A program made the translations under genes and the position numbers. Below, piece after piece: positions 17,121 to 26,026 of a DNA stretch of 64,000 nucleotides. The notes beneath the pieces are model-generated. The model was not told the origin of the DNA and made no database searches. It was given only the letters and a program-made list of their open reading frames with translations. The stretch is from Chryseobacterium sp. (GTDB lineage: Bacteria; Bacteroidota; Bacteroidia; Flavobacteriales; Weeksellaceae). The stretch is taken from positions 1 to 64,000 of the forward strand of contig JAITMC010000034.1 in NCBI GenBank assembly GCA_031277615.1, in the 5' to 3' direction. The stretch's first letter is position 1; every line of letters starts with the position of its first letter.

Positions 17121-17486
17121 ATGGAAACAATCATTCAACCCCAGGAGCAGATTCAATATGCCGAAGCATATATTTCAGATATGCTGGAACTGAAGACGAT
17201 ATTTTTGTATTCACAGTCATTACAGACGGTGAATGCAGACTTTGGCGTTCCCTTTCTTCTGGCTAAGAAAAAGAATAAAATCATCGCATTTGCCAGTCTT
17301 GTCATCAATAAGAACGGAGAAATTATATTCCGGATTTACAGCAAAAACGGAATTGAAGAAACAGAAAAAAGAAACTTTACATCCAGGGCAGAAACTTATT
17401 TTAAACAGAACACTACACCCAATTTCCGGAATCCGGAGCAGCTGAAAAGCAGTATCAAAAATATGGTCAGCTGGCTGGCTCCGTAA
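17121..17486 (+). CDS. Hypothetical protein, 121 residues
   Basis: A soluble alpha/beta protein with a central hairpin (VPFLLAKKKNKIIAFASLVI, then GEIIFRIY). No family recognised and no export signal. It ends 44 bases before the MocR-type regulator and probably is cotranscribed with it, so a link to vitamin B6 or amino-acid metabolism is conceivable but not shown. Confidence 0.6.
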   Translation: METIIQPQEQIQYAEAYISDMLELKTIFLYSQSLQTVNADFGVPFLLAKKKNKIIAFASLVINKNGEIIFRIYSKNGIEETEKRNFTSRAETYFKQNTTPNFRNPEQLKSSIKNMVSWLAP

Positions 17487-17529
17487 TCAGCATGGAGAAA
17501 ATTGTACATTTACTTTAAAATCGGGATCC

Positions 17530-18945
17530 ATGTCTAAAGATATTCTGTACCTTAAAATAGCCAATACCGTCACTGAGCAGATCAAAAGTGACACGCTGCA
17601 GTATGGCGACAGGCTGCCTTCACTGAGAAGTGCCCAAAAGCTCTATAACGTCAGTTTAAATACCGTAAAGCAGGCCTATATGGAACTGGAAAGCCGTTCC
17701 CTTGTAGAGTCACGCCCGAAATATGGGTACTATGTGAGCCAGACTTCTCAACGTAAACTGGCGCTGCCTTCTGTTGCAAAAATGAAGCTTTCGGAAAGTG
17801 AAAATTCACCGGAAGATCTGATTGGCAAAGTATTCGGAACCATTGCAGGAACAGATGTTACTCAGTTTGCCCTTGGGATTCCGGGGAAAAGCCTCCTTCC
17901 TGTTGCCCAGATGAAGAAAAGCATGATTCATATAATAAAAGGGAAACACGACAGTGGAACGAATTATGAACCGGTACAGGGAAACGAAAAACTCCGCCGG
18001 GAAATCGCAAAATGGGCTATGGTGATGGAAGGGAAAATCACAGAAGATGATCTGGTCATTACTTCCGGAGCAATGAACGGCGTTTATAACTGCCTGATGG
18101 CTGTAACGCAGCCGGGAGATTCTGTTGCCGTAGAAAGTCCGGTATACTTTGGAATACTTCAGGCTATCCAGCTGCTGGGGCTTAAAGCCGTGGAAATTCC
18201 CACCCATCCCATTACAGGGGTTGATCTGGATGCCCTGAAAAAAGTGCTTCCCCAGCTTTCAGCCTGTTGTTTTGTAGTGAACTATAACAATCCTTTGGGA
18301 TTTCAGATGCCGGACGAAAACAAAAAAGAACTGGTAAGAATGCTCACGGAATGTAACGTCCCTCTGGTGGAAGATGATGTTTACGGGAATATTTATTTTG
18401 GGAGTGGAAGGCCTAAGCCCTGTAAATTTTATGATGAAGCGGGCATCGTGATGTGGGTAGGCTCGGTTTCCAAAACACTGGCTCCCGGTTATCGCGTTGG
18501 CTGGGTTGCCCCGGGAAAATTCAAAGAAAGGATCATCCGGCAGAAGCTGGTTCAGACGGTATCCAGCCCTTCCTTATTTTCGGACGTGATTGCGGATTTT
18601 CTTGAACATGGCCGGTATGATCACCATCTGAGAATGTTCAGGAAAAAACTCTATGCCAATTACCTTCAGATTCAGAAATCGGTCACCCAATACTTTCCGG
18701 ATAATACCAAAGTATCTGAACCCAAAGGAGGTTTCATGCTCTGGCTGGAACTGGATAAAAAAATCTGTACCGAAGATCTGTATGACGAAGCTCTGCATCA
18801 GAAAATCAGCTTTGCTCCCGGAAGAATGTTTTCCCAATATAACCAGTATCAGAACTGTATGCGGCTCAATTATGCCCTGGAATGGACAGACCGGGTAGAA
18901 AGTGACCTGGAGAAACTGGGGAAAATGATAAAAAACAGAATTTAA
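17530..18945 (+). CDS. MocR-type GntR regulator with aminotransferase domain
   Basis: Residues ~5-75 form a GntR winged helix (YGDRLPSLRSAQKLYNVSLN, TVKQAYMELESR) and ~100-465 a class I/II aminotransferase fold. The PLP-binding lysine is Lys315 in SVSKTLAPGYRVGW; the substrate Asp/Tyr region NYNNPLGFQMP is present. At 471 residues the length is typical of PdxR/TauR/GabR-like regulators, which use PLP as effector. It is followed 20 bases later by a GNAT acetyltransferase. The regulated genes are not identified; the flanking inverted repeat at 17052-17088 is a candidate site. Confidence 0.9.
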   Translation: MSKDILYLKIANTVTEQIKSDTLQYGDRLPSLRSAQKLYNVSLNTVKQAYMELESRSLVESRPKYGYYVSQTSQRKLALPSVAKMKLSESENSPEDLIGKVFGTIAGTDVTQFALGIPGKSLLPVAQMKKSMIHIIKGKHDSGTNYEPVQGNEKLRREIAKWAMVMEGKITEDDLVITSGAMNGVYNCLMAVTQPGDSVAVESPVYFGILQAIQLLGLKAVEIPTHPITGVDLDALKKVLPQLSACCFVVNYNNPLGFQMPDENKKELVRMLTECNVPLVEDDVYGNIYFGSGRPKPCKFYDEAGIVMWVGSVSKTLAPGYRVGWVAPGKFKERIIRQKLVQTVSSPSLFSDVIADFLEHGRYDHHLRMFRKKLYANYLQIQKSVTQYFPDNTKVSEPKGGFMLWLELDKKICTEDLYDEALHQKISFAPGRMFSQYNQYQNCMRLNYALEWTDRVESDLEKLGKMIKNRI

Positions 18946-18965
18946 TAATTATAAGGATAAATGCT

Positions 18966-19436
18966 ATGAATAATGAAGTACGGATCGTTGCTTACGGACC
19001 TGAATATAAAGAAGCTTTTAAAACATTGAATGAAGAATGGATCAGAACCTTCTTTGTGATGGAAGCCGGAGACTATAAACTGCTGGATCATCCTGAAGAG
19101 CAGATCCTGGATAAAGGCGGGCATATTGTTGTTGCTCTGCTCAATAACGAGCCGGTGGGAACCTGTGCGCTGGTAAAATCGAATGATGAACCTCTAACTT
19201 TTGAGCTGTCCAAGATGGCGGTCAGTCCCAAGGCTCAGGGAAAAAAAATCGGATGGCTGCTGGGGAAAGCTTTGGTGGAAAAAGCAAGGGAAATGAATGC
19301 TTCCAGAATATTCCTGGAAACCAATTCCGTACTCGTTCCGGCCATAAAGCTTTATGAAAAATTGGGCTTTACCCATATGCCCGTCACCAATGCCGGATAT
19401 GACAGGGTAGATGTACAGATGGAAATGATTCTTTAA
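18966..19436 (+). CDS. GNAT family N-acetyltransferase
   Basis: A single GNAT domain: motif A is ELSKMAVSPKAQGKKIGWLL with the acetyl-CoA loop QGKKIG, and motif B is FLETNSVLVPAIKLYEKLGF. The 156-residue length is normal. It follows the MocR-type regulator by 20 bases, probably in the same transcript. The acyl acceptor is unknown. Confidence 0.88.
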   Translation: MNNEVRIVAYGPEYKEAFKTLNEEWIRTFFVMEAGDYKLLDHPEEQILDKGGHIVVALLNNEPVGTCALVKSNDEPLTFELSKMAVSPKAQGKKIGWLLGKALVEKAREMNASRIFLETNSVLVPAIKLYEKLGFTHMPVTNAGYDRVDVQMEMIL

Positions 19437-19441
19437 AAAGG

Positions 19442-19482
19442 GCAGAGAAAGTATCCGGTGTGTTCGCCTTTGCTTTCTCTGC
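19442..19482 (+). terminator. Probable transcription-ending hairpin after the GNAT gene
   Basis: A 10-bp perfect stem GCAGAGAAAG / CTTTCTCTGC with a 21-base loop begins 6 bases after the stop codon. Only a weak T-rich tail follows, so it may be an mRNA 3' stabiliser rather than a strict terminator. Confidence 0.5.
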
Positions 19483-19532
19483 TTCATCTGACTTTATAAA
19501 ATGCCATCGTCTTTCTCCTGAAAAAAAATTCC

Positions 19533-19540
19533 TATTTTTG
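19533..19540 (+). promoter_or_regulatory. -7 element of the two-component operon
   Basis: TATTTTTG matches TAnnTTTG, 17 bases before the ATG at 19558. The in-frame GTG at 19540 overlaps this element and is therefore not the start codon. Confidence 0.65.
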
Positions 19541-19557
19541 TGAAATTCCAGATTTCA

Positions 19558-20265
19558 ATGAAAAAGATTATTCTCATCGAAGACGAAACCAGTGTAGTCT
19601 CTTTTATCAAAAAAGGGCTTCAGGAAAACGGGTACGAAGTGTCTGTTGCTTTTGACGGACGTACAGGTGTACAGCTGGTGCAGGCGAATGATTTCGATCT
19701 GGTCATTCTGGATATTATGCTTCCGGAAATGAATGGCCTGGATGTCTGCAAAGAAATTAGGAAAACCAACCAGAGCGTACCCATTCTGTTTTTAACCGCT
19801 TTGGGAACTTCAGAAAATATTGTTCTCGGGCTGGAAAGCGGTGGAGATGACTATCTCGTAAAACCCTTTAAATTCATAGAACTGGTTGCCCGTGTAAAAT
19901 CTCTTTTAAGAAGAAGCCACAACAACGGACCCCAGGAAATTGCCGAACCGGAACCGGATAATGAGCATGTATTTCAGTTTTCTGATCTTGCTCTCAACGA
20001 TTATACAAAAAAAGTAACCCGCGCCGGAGAAGATATCTCACTCACTTCCACAGAATACAAATTACTGCTGTATTTCCTGAATAATCCTGAAAAAGTAATT
20101 TCCCGAGCTGAAATCCTGGATGCTGTGTGGGGCGTAAACTATGAGCTGGGAACGAATGTGGTAGACGTTTACGTAAATTATTTACGGAAAAAACTGGACA
20201 GTCATGATGATAATAAGCTGATCCATACGGTAATAGGGATGGGGTATGTACTGAAAAAACCTTGA
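19558..20265 (+). CDS. OmpR/PhoB-family response regulator
   Basis: From the chosen Met (MKKIILIEDE) the receiver domain spans ~1-120 with acidic pocket Glu8/Asp9, phospho-acceptor Asp52 (VILDIMLPEMNG), Thr in FLTALG and Lys in LVKPFK. A winged-helix DNA-binding domain (~135-235, SLTSTEYKLLLYFLNNP, VDVYVNYLRKKLD) follows. Length is typical. Three bases separate it from the histidine kinase. Tandem TAATC repeats at 21799-21834, downstream of the kinase, are a candidate binding array. Confidence 0.93.
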   Translation: MKKIILIEDETSVVSFIKKGLQENGYEVSVAFDGRTGVQLVQANDFDLVILDIMLPEMNGLDVCKEIRKTNQSVPILFLTALGTSENIVLGLESGGDDYLVKPFKFIELVARVKSLLRRSHNNGPQEIAEPEPDNEHVFQFSDLALNDYTKKVTRAGEDISLTSTEYKLLLYFLNNPEKVISRAEILDAVWGVNYELGTNVVDVYVNYLRKKLDSHDDNKLIHTVIGMGYVLKKP

Positions 20266-20268
20266 TGA

Positions 20269-21669
20269 ATGTTTAACAGAGTGGTCACAAATCAAACCAA
20301 AACAATGGTGCTTCTGATGCTGGTTTTTACCGTCATCATTCTGTTGTTCAGTGGATTGGTCTACTTCTCAATCGTTAATTTTTCGCATCAGAGGTTTTAT
20401 GAATTGCTGAAAATCCGGACGGCCACCATTGTACAGATCGAAAAAAGCAAAGACCACCTCGATCTTCCGGAAAACTATATCCTCAGCAACCGTAATGATG
20501 AAGAGCTTCCCATGGAGAGGGATTATGTTTTTGCTGTGCCTTCGGATTCCAATTTCAGTAAAATTTCCAAAGAAGTACATATTCCGGGTTCTTTCTTTAA
20601 AAATATTGTAAAAAAAGGCGAGGCCAATTATAATGATAAAGAGTTCTATTATATCGGACAGACCTTCAGATATGAGGATAAAGACTATATTGCCATTGCC
20701 TCTGCCAAGAATCATTATGTCATTTATTATCTCGGGTTTTTAAAAAGAACGCTGATCACCTGTATTGTACTCTCTTTGTTTTTCAGTATGATCTTCTCTT
20801 TTTATCTGTCGAAAACATTATTTAAGCCGATCCTGAAGATTACGAATAAGGTAAAGGAAATAAGTTCTGAAAATCTTCACCTGAGACTGGAGTCCCAACC
20901 CGATAATAAAGAGCTGAACGAGTTGGTAGATACTTTCAACGGAATGCTAAACCGTATCGAAACTTCCTTTGAAACCCAGAATCACCTGATCGGAAATGTA
21001 TCCCACGAATTAAGAACACCACTTACCTCAATCATGGGGGAAGCAGATGTGGCCCTCTCTATCAGCAGGACTGCCGATGAGTACAAGGAGACCCTGGAAA
21101 TTATCCTGGATGAAGCGGAAAAGCTGGATAAAAAAATCAAAGCCCTATTGATGATCGCACAAACCGGTTTCGACGGGAAGATCCAGAAAATGGATAAAGT
21201 AAGAATTGATCAGCTGCTTTGGGACGTTATTGAAACCCTCAGAAAAATTGATTCCAGAAATAATATCTATCTGGATATCAGTATGCTTCCGGATAATCCT
21301 AAAAAGCTAAAGGTACAGGGTAACGAACAGCTTCTGCACCTCGCGGTGGCCAATATCATCAGCAACGGCTGCAAATATTCTAATTTCCAGCAGGTAAAAG
21401 TATCGCTGGGAGCAACGGATACCGATGTATACATTATTGTAAAAGATAACGGGATCGGAATTCCGGAAGAGGAAATGAATAAAATCTATGATCCGTTTTT
21501 CAGGGCTTCCAATACCAAAAACTATGAAGGTTACGGAATCGGGCTTCCTCTGGCAAGAAATATTGTAAGAATGCATCAGGGAGAACTAATCGTAAGTTCC
21601 CATGAAAATCACGGAACCACCGTACAGATGCGTTTCCCGAACTTCTACAGCATGTATCCGGAAGGTTAA
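20269..21669 (+). CDS. Sensor histidine kinase (EnvZ/CusS-type)
   Basis: Two membrane helices (~12-34 and ~162-185) bracket a periplasmic domain of ~125 residues. HAMP (~186-240), HisKA with His246 (NVSHELRTPLTSIMGE) and an HATPase domain (N box NIISNGCKYS, G1 DNGIGIP, F box FFRAS, G2 GYGIGLPLA) follow. The signal is unknown. It is the partner of the regulator 3 bases upstream, in one operon. Confidence 0.93.
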   Translation: MFNRVVTNQTKTMVLLMLVFTVIILLFSGLVYFSIVNFSHQRFYELLKIRTATIVQIEKSKDHLDLPENYILSNRNDEELPMERDYVFAVPSDSNFSKISKEVHIPGSFFKNIVKKGEANYNDKEFYYIGQTFRYEDKDYIAIASAKNHYVIYYLGFLKRTLITCIVLSLFFSMIFSFYLSKTLFKPILKITNKVKEISSENLHLRLESQPDNKELNELVDTFNGMLNRIETSFETQNHLIGNVSHELRTPLTSIMGEADVALSISRTADEYKETLEIILDEAEKLDKKIKALLMIAQTGFDGKIQKMDKVRIDQLLWDVIETLRKIDSRNNIYLDISMLPDNPKKLKVQGNEQLLHLAVANIISNGCKYSNFQQVKVSLGATDTDVYIIVKDNGIGIPEEEMNKIYDPFFRASNTKNYEGYGIGLPLARNIVRMHQGELIVSSHENHGTTVQMRFPNFYSMYPEG

Positions 21670-21798
21670 AATTTCGTACTTCTTGTAAAGAAGAATATTT
21701 ATATTCTGAAAAATAACATTATTTACCTGTAAAACAGTTGTTTATAGGGTGTTTTTCTATTTCGTTTCCCGTAATATTAAGTGAGCTTAACAATTTTC

Positions 21799-21873
21799 TA
21801 ATCTCATTTTAATCTCTTTAATCACATTTTAATTCCATTCCAAACACCTTCTAATTTGGTCGTTCTAGATTTG
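21799..21873 (+). promoter_or_regulatory. Tandem TAATC repeats and -7 element upstream of Usp-like/YoaK operon
   Basis: TAATC-like units begin at 21799, 21810, 21819 and 21830 (TAATC, TAATC, TAATC, TAATT), spaced 11, 9 and 11 bases, about one helical turn. A -7 element TAGATTTG is at 21866-21873, 40 bases before the ATG. The repeats end just above the -33 position, where an OmpR-type activator would bind. Confidence 0.55.
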
Positions 21874-21912
21874 TATCATCAAAAAAGATAAACACAACAA
21901 AATCATAAGAAC

Positions 21913-22407
21913 ATGACTAAAACGATTTTAATTGCTACGGATTACTCACTGGAATCTTTGAATATATTGAAAAAAGTACTGAAGGAGAAAGATGCTTCAG
22001 AAGATCAGAACCAGTATAAAATACTTCTTGTTTCAGGATATGATCAGGGAGATTCTATCAGAGATCTGTTGTTCAACACAAAGAGTACCATCTTTAGCAA
22101 GATCAGGCCGGAAGAGTTTTGTGACGCTTACGGAATCATCAGAAACAAATACCCTCACCTTGTAGATAAGATCGTATGCGATATTTTCACAGGGAGCTTT
22201 CAGAGAACATTCAACCAGTATGTGAAAGCTGAAAATATTGAGGAAGCGTATTATGCTTCTTCCATCAAAAGCAAAGGAAAAGGGAAATTCGATATGGTTC
22301 CCTATATCAAGAAATGTAAGGAACTGCCGTCGCAGGAAATCAAAGTAGAAGTTCCTGAACGCCTTCCGGAAAGAGGAAGACTGGCTGAAATCTTTGTGGA
22401 AGCCTAA
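21913..22407 (+). CDS. Hypothetical protein with Usp-like N-terminus
   Basis: The 164-residue soluble protein begins MTKTILIATDYSLESLNILK, similar to the first strand and helix of universal stress protein folds. The GxxGxx ATP loop of UspA is not visible and the C-terminal 40 residues are basic and Pro/Glu-rich, so assignment is weak. It has its own promoter with tandem repeats upstream and is followed 26 bases later by a YoaK-family membrane protein. It lies downstream of a two-component system that may control it. Confidence 0.65.
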   Translation: MTKTILIATDYSLESLNILKKVLKEKDASEDQNQYKILLVSGYDQGDSIRDLLFNTKSTIFSKIRPEEFCDAYGIIRNKYPHLVDKIVCDIFTGSFQRTFNQYVKAENIEEAYYASSIKSKGKGKFDMVPYIKKCKELPSQEIKVEVPERLPERGRLAEIFVEA

Positions 22408-22433
22408 TATAACACCAATTAAAAAACAAAAAA

Positions 22434-23261
22434 ATGTTAAGAAATTATAGTAACAGCAGAACGTTGGGAGACAACATCAGATTGGGAACGCTGACTGCAT
22501 TCACTGCAGGTACTATAAACATCGCTTCTCTGCTGATATTCCTTTCTTTTACCTCCAATGTAACAGGACATTACGCTATTTTGGCGGCCGAAATCAGTAA
22601 AGCAAACTGGACACAGGTAGCGGTAGTGGGAGGCTGGATCTTCCTGTTCTTCTTCGGAAGTTTCCTGTCCAACTTTATTGTGATCAACTTTAATAAGAAG
22701 AGTAAATATTTTGCCCATGCAATGCCTATCGTACTGGAGATTATCTGTCTTTTGTTTGTGGGTGTTTACGGACAGCTCTATTATCAGAAAACCCTGGAAG
22801 AAACGGAATATCTTGTCGCCTTAATGCTCTTTGCAACCGGACTTCAGAACGGTCTTACCGCCAGTATTTCCAATTTCTCGGTGAAAACCACCCACCTTAC
22901 AGGGACCACCACCGACCTCGGAATCCTGTTTTCCATGTTTACCCAGAAAAAGTACCGGAAAAACGGCGAGCTGATCGGAAGGGCAAAACTGCTGATGAGC
23001 ATTATGGCAGCCTATGTTTTAGGAGCAGTATTCTCCGGGTTAACGTATTATTATCTTGAGTTCAGGGTATTTTATGTGATCAGCTTGTGTCTTCTGATCG
23101 TGATCGGATACGATGCCTACAAAATTCATATCAGACACTTCAATACAAGATACCGCTACAGCCGGATTTATAAAAAACCTAACCTTTTGGCTTATCTGTA
23201 TGACAAAATTCACGGTATCCCTAAAAGAAAGGAAAAAAGGAAGCTTGTATTTGAAGATTAA
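22434..23261 (+). CDS. YoaK/DUF1275 family membrane protein
   Basis: About six hydrophobic segments (including ~20-40, ~62-83, ~93-115, ~128-148, ~185-205, ~210-230) and the conserved core LQNGLTASISNFSVKTTHLT followed by GTTTDLG define the DUF1275/YoaK family. The N-terminal GNxVTGHY-type segment (SNVTGHYAILA) is also present. Function in the family is unknown, possibly a transporter. Probably cotranscribed with the Usp-like gene. Confidence 0.85.
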   Translation: MLRNYSNSRTLGDNIRLGTLTAFTAGTINIASLLIFLSFTSNVTGHYAILAAEISKANWTQVAVVGGWIFLFFFGSFLSNFIVINFNKKSKYFAHAMPIVLEIICLLFVGVYGQLYYQKTLEETEYLVALMLFATGLQNGLTASISNFSVKTTHLTGTTTDLGILFSMFTQKKYRKNGELIGRAKLLMSIMAAYVLGAVFSGLTYYYLEFRVFYVISLCLLIVIGYDAYKIHIRHFNTRYRYSRIYKKPNLLAYLYDKIHGIPKRKEKRKLVFED

Positions 23262-23307
23262 AATATAAAGTAAATATCAGTATTATTTTTTGTGTAAACT
23301 AGCTGTG

Positions 23308-23353
23308 AATCAGTTCTCTGTTTGTCCTGAACAATCGGAGGACTGATTTTTTT
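23308..23353 (+). terminator. Terminator after the YoaK-family gene
   Basis: Stem AATCAGTTCTC / GAGGACTGATT (11 bp with one G-U pair) is followed by a run of T. Confidence 0.85.
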
Positions 23354-23471
23354 ACAGGACGCTTATGAAGAAAACATCTTCTGCCAGCGGGATTTCCGGC
23401 AGGATTGTTGATTTGTTGATAATTAAATATTAATTCACGGCTTTAATCTTTTTATTCCCGTTTTCATTGAC

Positions 23472-23479
23472 TATTTTTG
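23472..23479 (+). promoter_or_regulatory. -7 element of mutL
   Basis: TATTTTTG matches TAnnTTTG. It predicts a transcript start near 23486, which excludes the in-frame TTG at 23484 as the start codon and supports ATG 23499. Confidence 0.6.
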
Positions 23480-23498
23480 TAAGTTGATTAAACGTTTT

Positions 23499-25286
23499 AT
23501 GTCAGATATTATTCAGCTTTTACCGGATCATGTAGCGAACCAAATTGCGGCAGGGGAAGTGGTGCAGAGACCTGCATCCATAGTGAAGGAACTTTTGGAA
23601 AACGCCATTGATGCAGGTGCTTCCAAAATAGAGTTGATCGTAAGAGATGCCGGGAAAAACCTGATCCAGGTAGTAGACGACGGAAAAGGAATGTCCGAAA
23701 CAGATGCCAGAATGGCTTTTGAAAGACACGCCACCTCCAAGATCAAAGGAACAGAAGATATCTTTAAGATCGCTACCAAAGGTTTCAGAGGTGAGGCTCT
23801 GGCTTCTATTGCTGCTGTTTCTCAGGTGGAACTGAAAACCAAGCAGAATGACGCCAAGATCGGAACGAATATCTATATTGAAGGAGGAGTTTTCCAGTTT
23901 CAGGATCCTGTGCAGACTGCCGACGGATCCAATTTCATGGTGAAAAACCTGTTTTATAATGTACCTGCCAGAAGGAAATTCCTTAAAAATAATAATGTTG
24001 AATTCAGACATGTCATCGATGAGTTTCAACGGGTGGCCCTGGCTCATGAAAACCTGGAATTCTCTCTTTTCCATGATGATGAAGCCGTTTTCAGACTGAG
24101 AAAGGGAAGCCAGATGCAGCGTATCGTGGATGTGTTCGGAAGAAAGCTTCAGCCGCAGCTTGTCCCTATCAAGGAAGATATTATCTGGTGTAAGCTTCAC
24201 GGATTTGTTGCCAAACCCGAAGGCGCGAAAAAAAACAGAGGCGAACAGTTTCTTTTTGTAAACGGAAGGTATTTTAAGAGTCCCTATTTTAACAAAGCGG
24301 TTCAGGAAGCCTTTGAAGGACTGCTGCTGCCGGGATATGTACCTTCTTTTTTCCTTTACCTTGAGCTGGATCCTGAAAAAATAGATGTCAACATCCATCC
24401 GCAGAAGACAGAAGTGAAATTTGAGGATGAGCACCTTATTTTTGCTTTGCTGCGTTCAACCATAAAACGGTCTCTGGGAATTTATAATGTTTCTCCGAGC
24501 CTGGACTTCGACAGAGATCCGGATCTGGATGAGATGATGAACAAACCTATCCCGAGTAAAGTGAACAGTGGAGGAAGCGGTGTGATCAAGATGCCGGAAA
24601 TTATTGTAGATAAAGACTATAACCCGTTTCTGGAAGAAAGAAACGTAAAGCCTGAAGAAATTCAGAACCTTACGGAGATGTATCACCAGAATATTACGGC
24701 AGAGCCCTCCAAGATCAATTTATTTGAAGACGAGGATTTCGATGAGGATCTGATGAGGTTGCCCAATGGCTATTGGCTCTTCAATAAAGGAGATGTAACC
24801 CTGATGCTGGATCTGGGCAGAATGCACAGACTGCTGGTTTCGGAAAATAATAAGTCGACCAGAAAATCCAGTACCAACAGCCACGCACTCCTGTTTTCTC
24901 TCGAATATCATATGAATGAAATTGAGAAAACAAAATATAACGCGATCAAAAAATACCTTCCTGAGCTGGGATTTGATATGAAGATTGCCCATGAAAGCGT
25001 TCTCAGAATAGATTCTCTGCCGGAAGGACTGAAAGAAACACAGGCGATGAAATTCCTGGAAAATCTTTTTGAGATCCTGGACTATAAAACCGAAGAAGAA
25101 TTCATGCATTATTACCACAACCAATGGAATAAAATGCAGTCGAAATCAAGATTTGACTTTATTTATAAAAAAGATGCGGAACAGGTCATCAAAGATTTTA
25201 CGGCATTAGGTTTCCCTGAATTTTTACCGGACGGGAAAAGATGTTTCTACGAAGTTCCGTTTAATGATTTTAAAAACAAGTTTTAA
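23499..25286 (+). CDS. mutL: DNA mismatch repair protein MutL
   Basis: From MSDIIQLLPD the GHKL ATPase motifs are in order: NQIAAGEVVQRPASIVKELL, ENAIDAGA, VDDGKGM and GFRGEALASI, followed by the transducer domain ending with VDVNIHPQKTEVKF. The C-terminal dimerisation domain (~400-595) ends near FYEVPFND. I do not see the metal-binding DQHAxxER endonuclease motif in the C-terminal part. MutL links MutS-bound mismatches to downstream repair. The 595-residue length is normal. The rhomboid gene follows after 2 bases. Confidence 0.95.
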   Translation: MSDIIQLLPDHVANQIAAGEVVQRPASIVKELLENAIDAGASKIELIVRDAGKNLIQVVDDGKGMSETDARMAFERHATSKIKGTEDIFKIATKGFRGEALASIAAVSQVELKTKQNDAKIGTNIYIEGGVFQFQDPVQTADGSNFMVKNLFYNVPARRKFLKNNNVEFRHVIDEFQRVALAHENLEFSLFHDDEAVFRLRKGSQMQRIVDVFGRKLQPQLVPIKEDIIWCKLHGFVAKPEGAKKNRGEQFLFVNGRYFKSPYFNKAVQEAFEGLLLPGYVPSFFLYLELDPEKIDVNIHPQKTEVKFEDEHLIFALLRSTIKRSLGIYNVSPSLDFDRDPDLDEMMNKPIPSKVNSGGSGVIKMPEIIVDKDYNPFLEERNVKPEEIQNLTEMYHQNITAEPSKINLFEDEDFDEDLMRLPNGYWLFNKGDVTLMLDLGRMHRLLVSENNKSTRKSSTNSHALLFSLEYHMNEIEKTKYNAIKKYLPELGFDMKIAHESVLRIDSLPEGLKETQAMKFLENLFEILDYKTEEEFMHYYHNQWNKMQSKSRFDFIYKKDAEQVIKDFTALGFPEFLPDGKRCFYEVPFNDFKNKF

Positions 25287-25288
25287 AA

Positions 25289-26017
25289 ATGTTCAACAAT
25301 ATACCACCGATTACAAGAAATATCATCATCATCAATGTCATCGTATTTATCGGGTCTTATTTTCTGGGAAGTAAGGCGATAGAATACCTTGCCGGATTTT
25401 ATCCTTTTTCGCCGTTTTTCCATTCATGGCAGATCATTACCCATATGTTTATGCACGGAAGCATCATGCATATTCTGTTTAATATGCTTACGCTGTACAG
25501 TTTCGGGCCGATCCTGGAACAGACTCTGGGTGAGAAAAGATACCTGATCCTTTATTTTGTAAGCGGATTGGGAGCCTTTTTCCTTTTTAACGGGTGGAAT
25601 TTTGTCGAAGCTCAACGATATACCAGTGAACTGCAGCAGCTCGGATTTAACGTCAATGCTTATTTATCCGGCGCAAGCGTTGAATTTACCGGAAATACAG
25701 CATCTGTTCTGAGACAGAAGGAGCTTCTGGAAAATTTCAGAGCAATTGTAGCCACTCCTATGGTGGGAGCTTCGGGTGCGATATTCGGGGTGGTAGCTGC
25801 TTTTGCAACGCTGTACCCGGATTCCAAGATCATGATGATGTTTATTCCGATCCCGATGAAGGTTAAATACCTGATGCCTATTGTTATCGTAGTATCCGTA
25901 TACCTTGGCGTTTCGGGAAATGGTGGTGGAATTGCCCACCTGGCCCACGTGGGTGGAGCATTGGTAGGATGGATTCTGGCACGAAACTGGAAGAAGCACC
26001 TGTACCGATTCAATTAA
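25289..26017 (+). CDS. Rhomboid family intramembrane serine protease
   Basis: Multiple membrane helices carry the rhomboid signature: catalytic Ser162 in GASGAIFG and His220 in AHVGGALVG, with the HxxxN segment HMFMHGSIMHILFNM in the second helix. A ~60-residue insertion lies between helices 3 and 4 (residues ~110-150). The enzyme cleaves membrane proteins within the bilayer; substrate unknown. It begins 2 bases after mutL and ends 9 before the EEP gene, so they form one operon. Confidence 0.93.
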   Translation: MFNNIPPITRNIIIINVIVFIGSYFLGSKAIEYLAGFYPFSPFFHSWQIITHMFMHGSIMHILFNMLTLYSFGPILEQTLGEKRYLILYFVSGLGAFFLFNGWNFVEAQRYTSELQQLGFNVNAYLSGASVEFTGNTASVLRQKELLENFRAIVATPMVGASGAIFGVVAAFATLYPDSKIMMMFIPIPMKVKYLMPIVIVVSVYLGVSGNGGGIAHLAHVGGALVGWILARNWKKHLYRFN

Positions 26018-26026
26018 ATAGCTGTT

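Noticed and set aside
19540-19557. GTG start for the OmpR-type regulator
   Set aside because: The GTG overlaps the predicted -7 element TATTTTTG; ATG 19558 gives the normal N-terminus.
23520-24434. 304-codon ORF antisense to mutL
   Set aside because: Long but exactly antisense to conserved MutL ATPase motifs; composition rich in Phe, His and Ser, as expected of a shadow frame.
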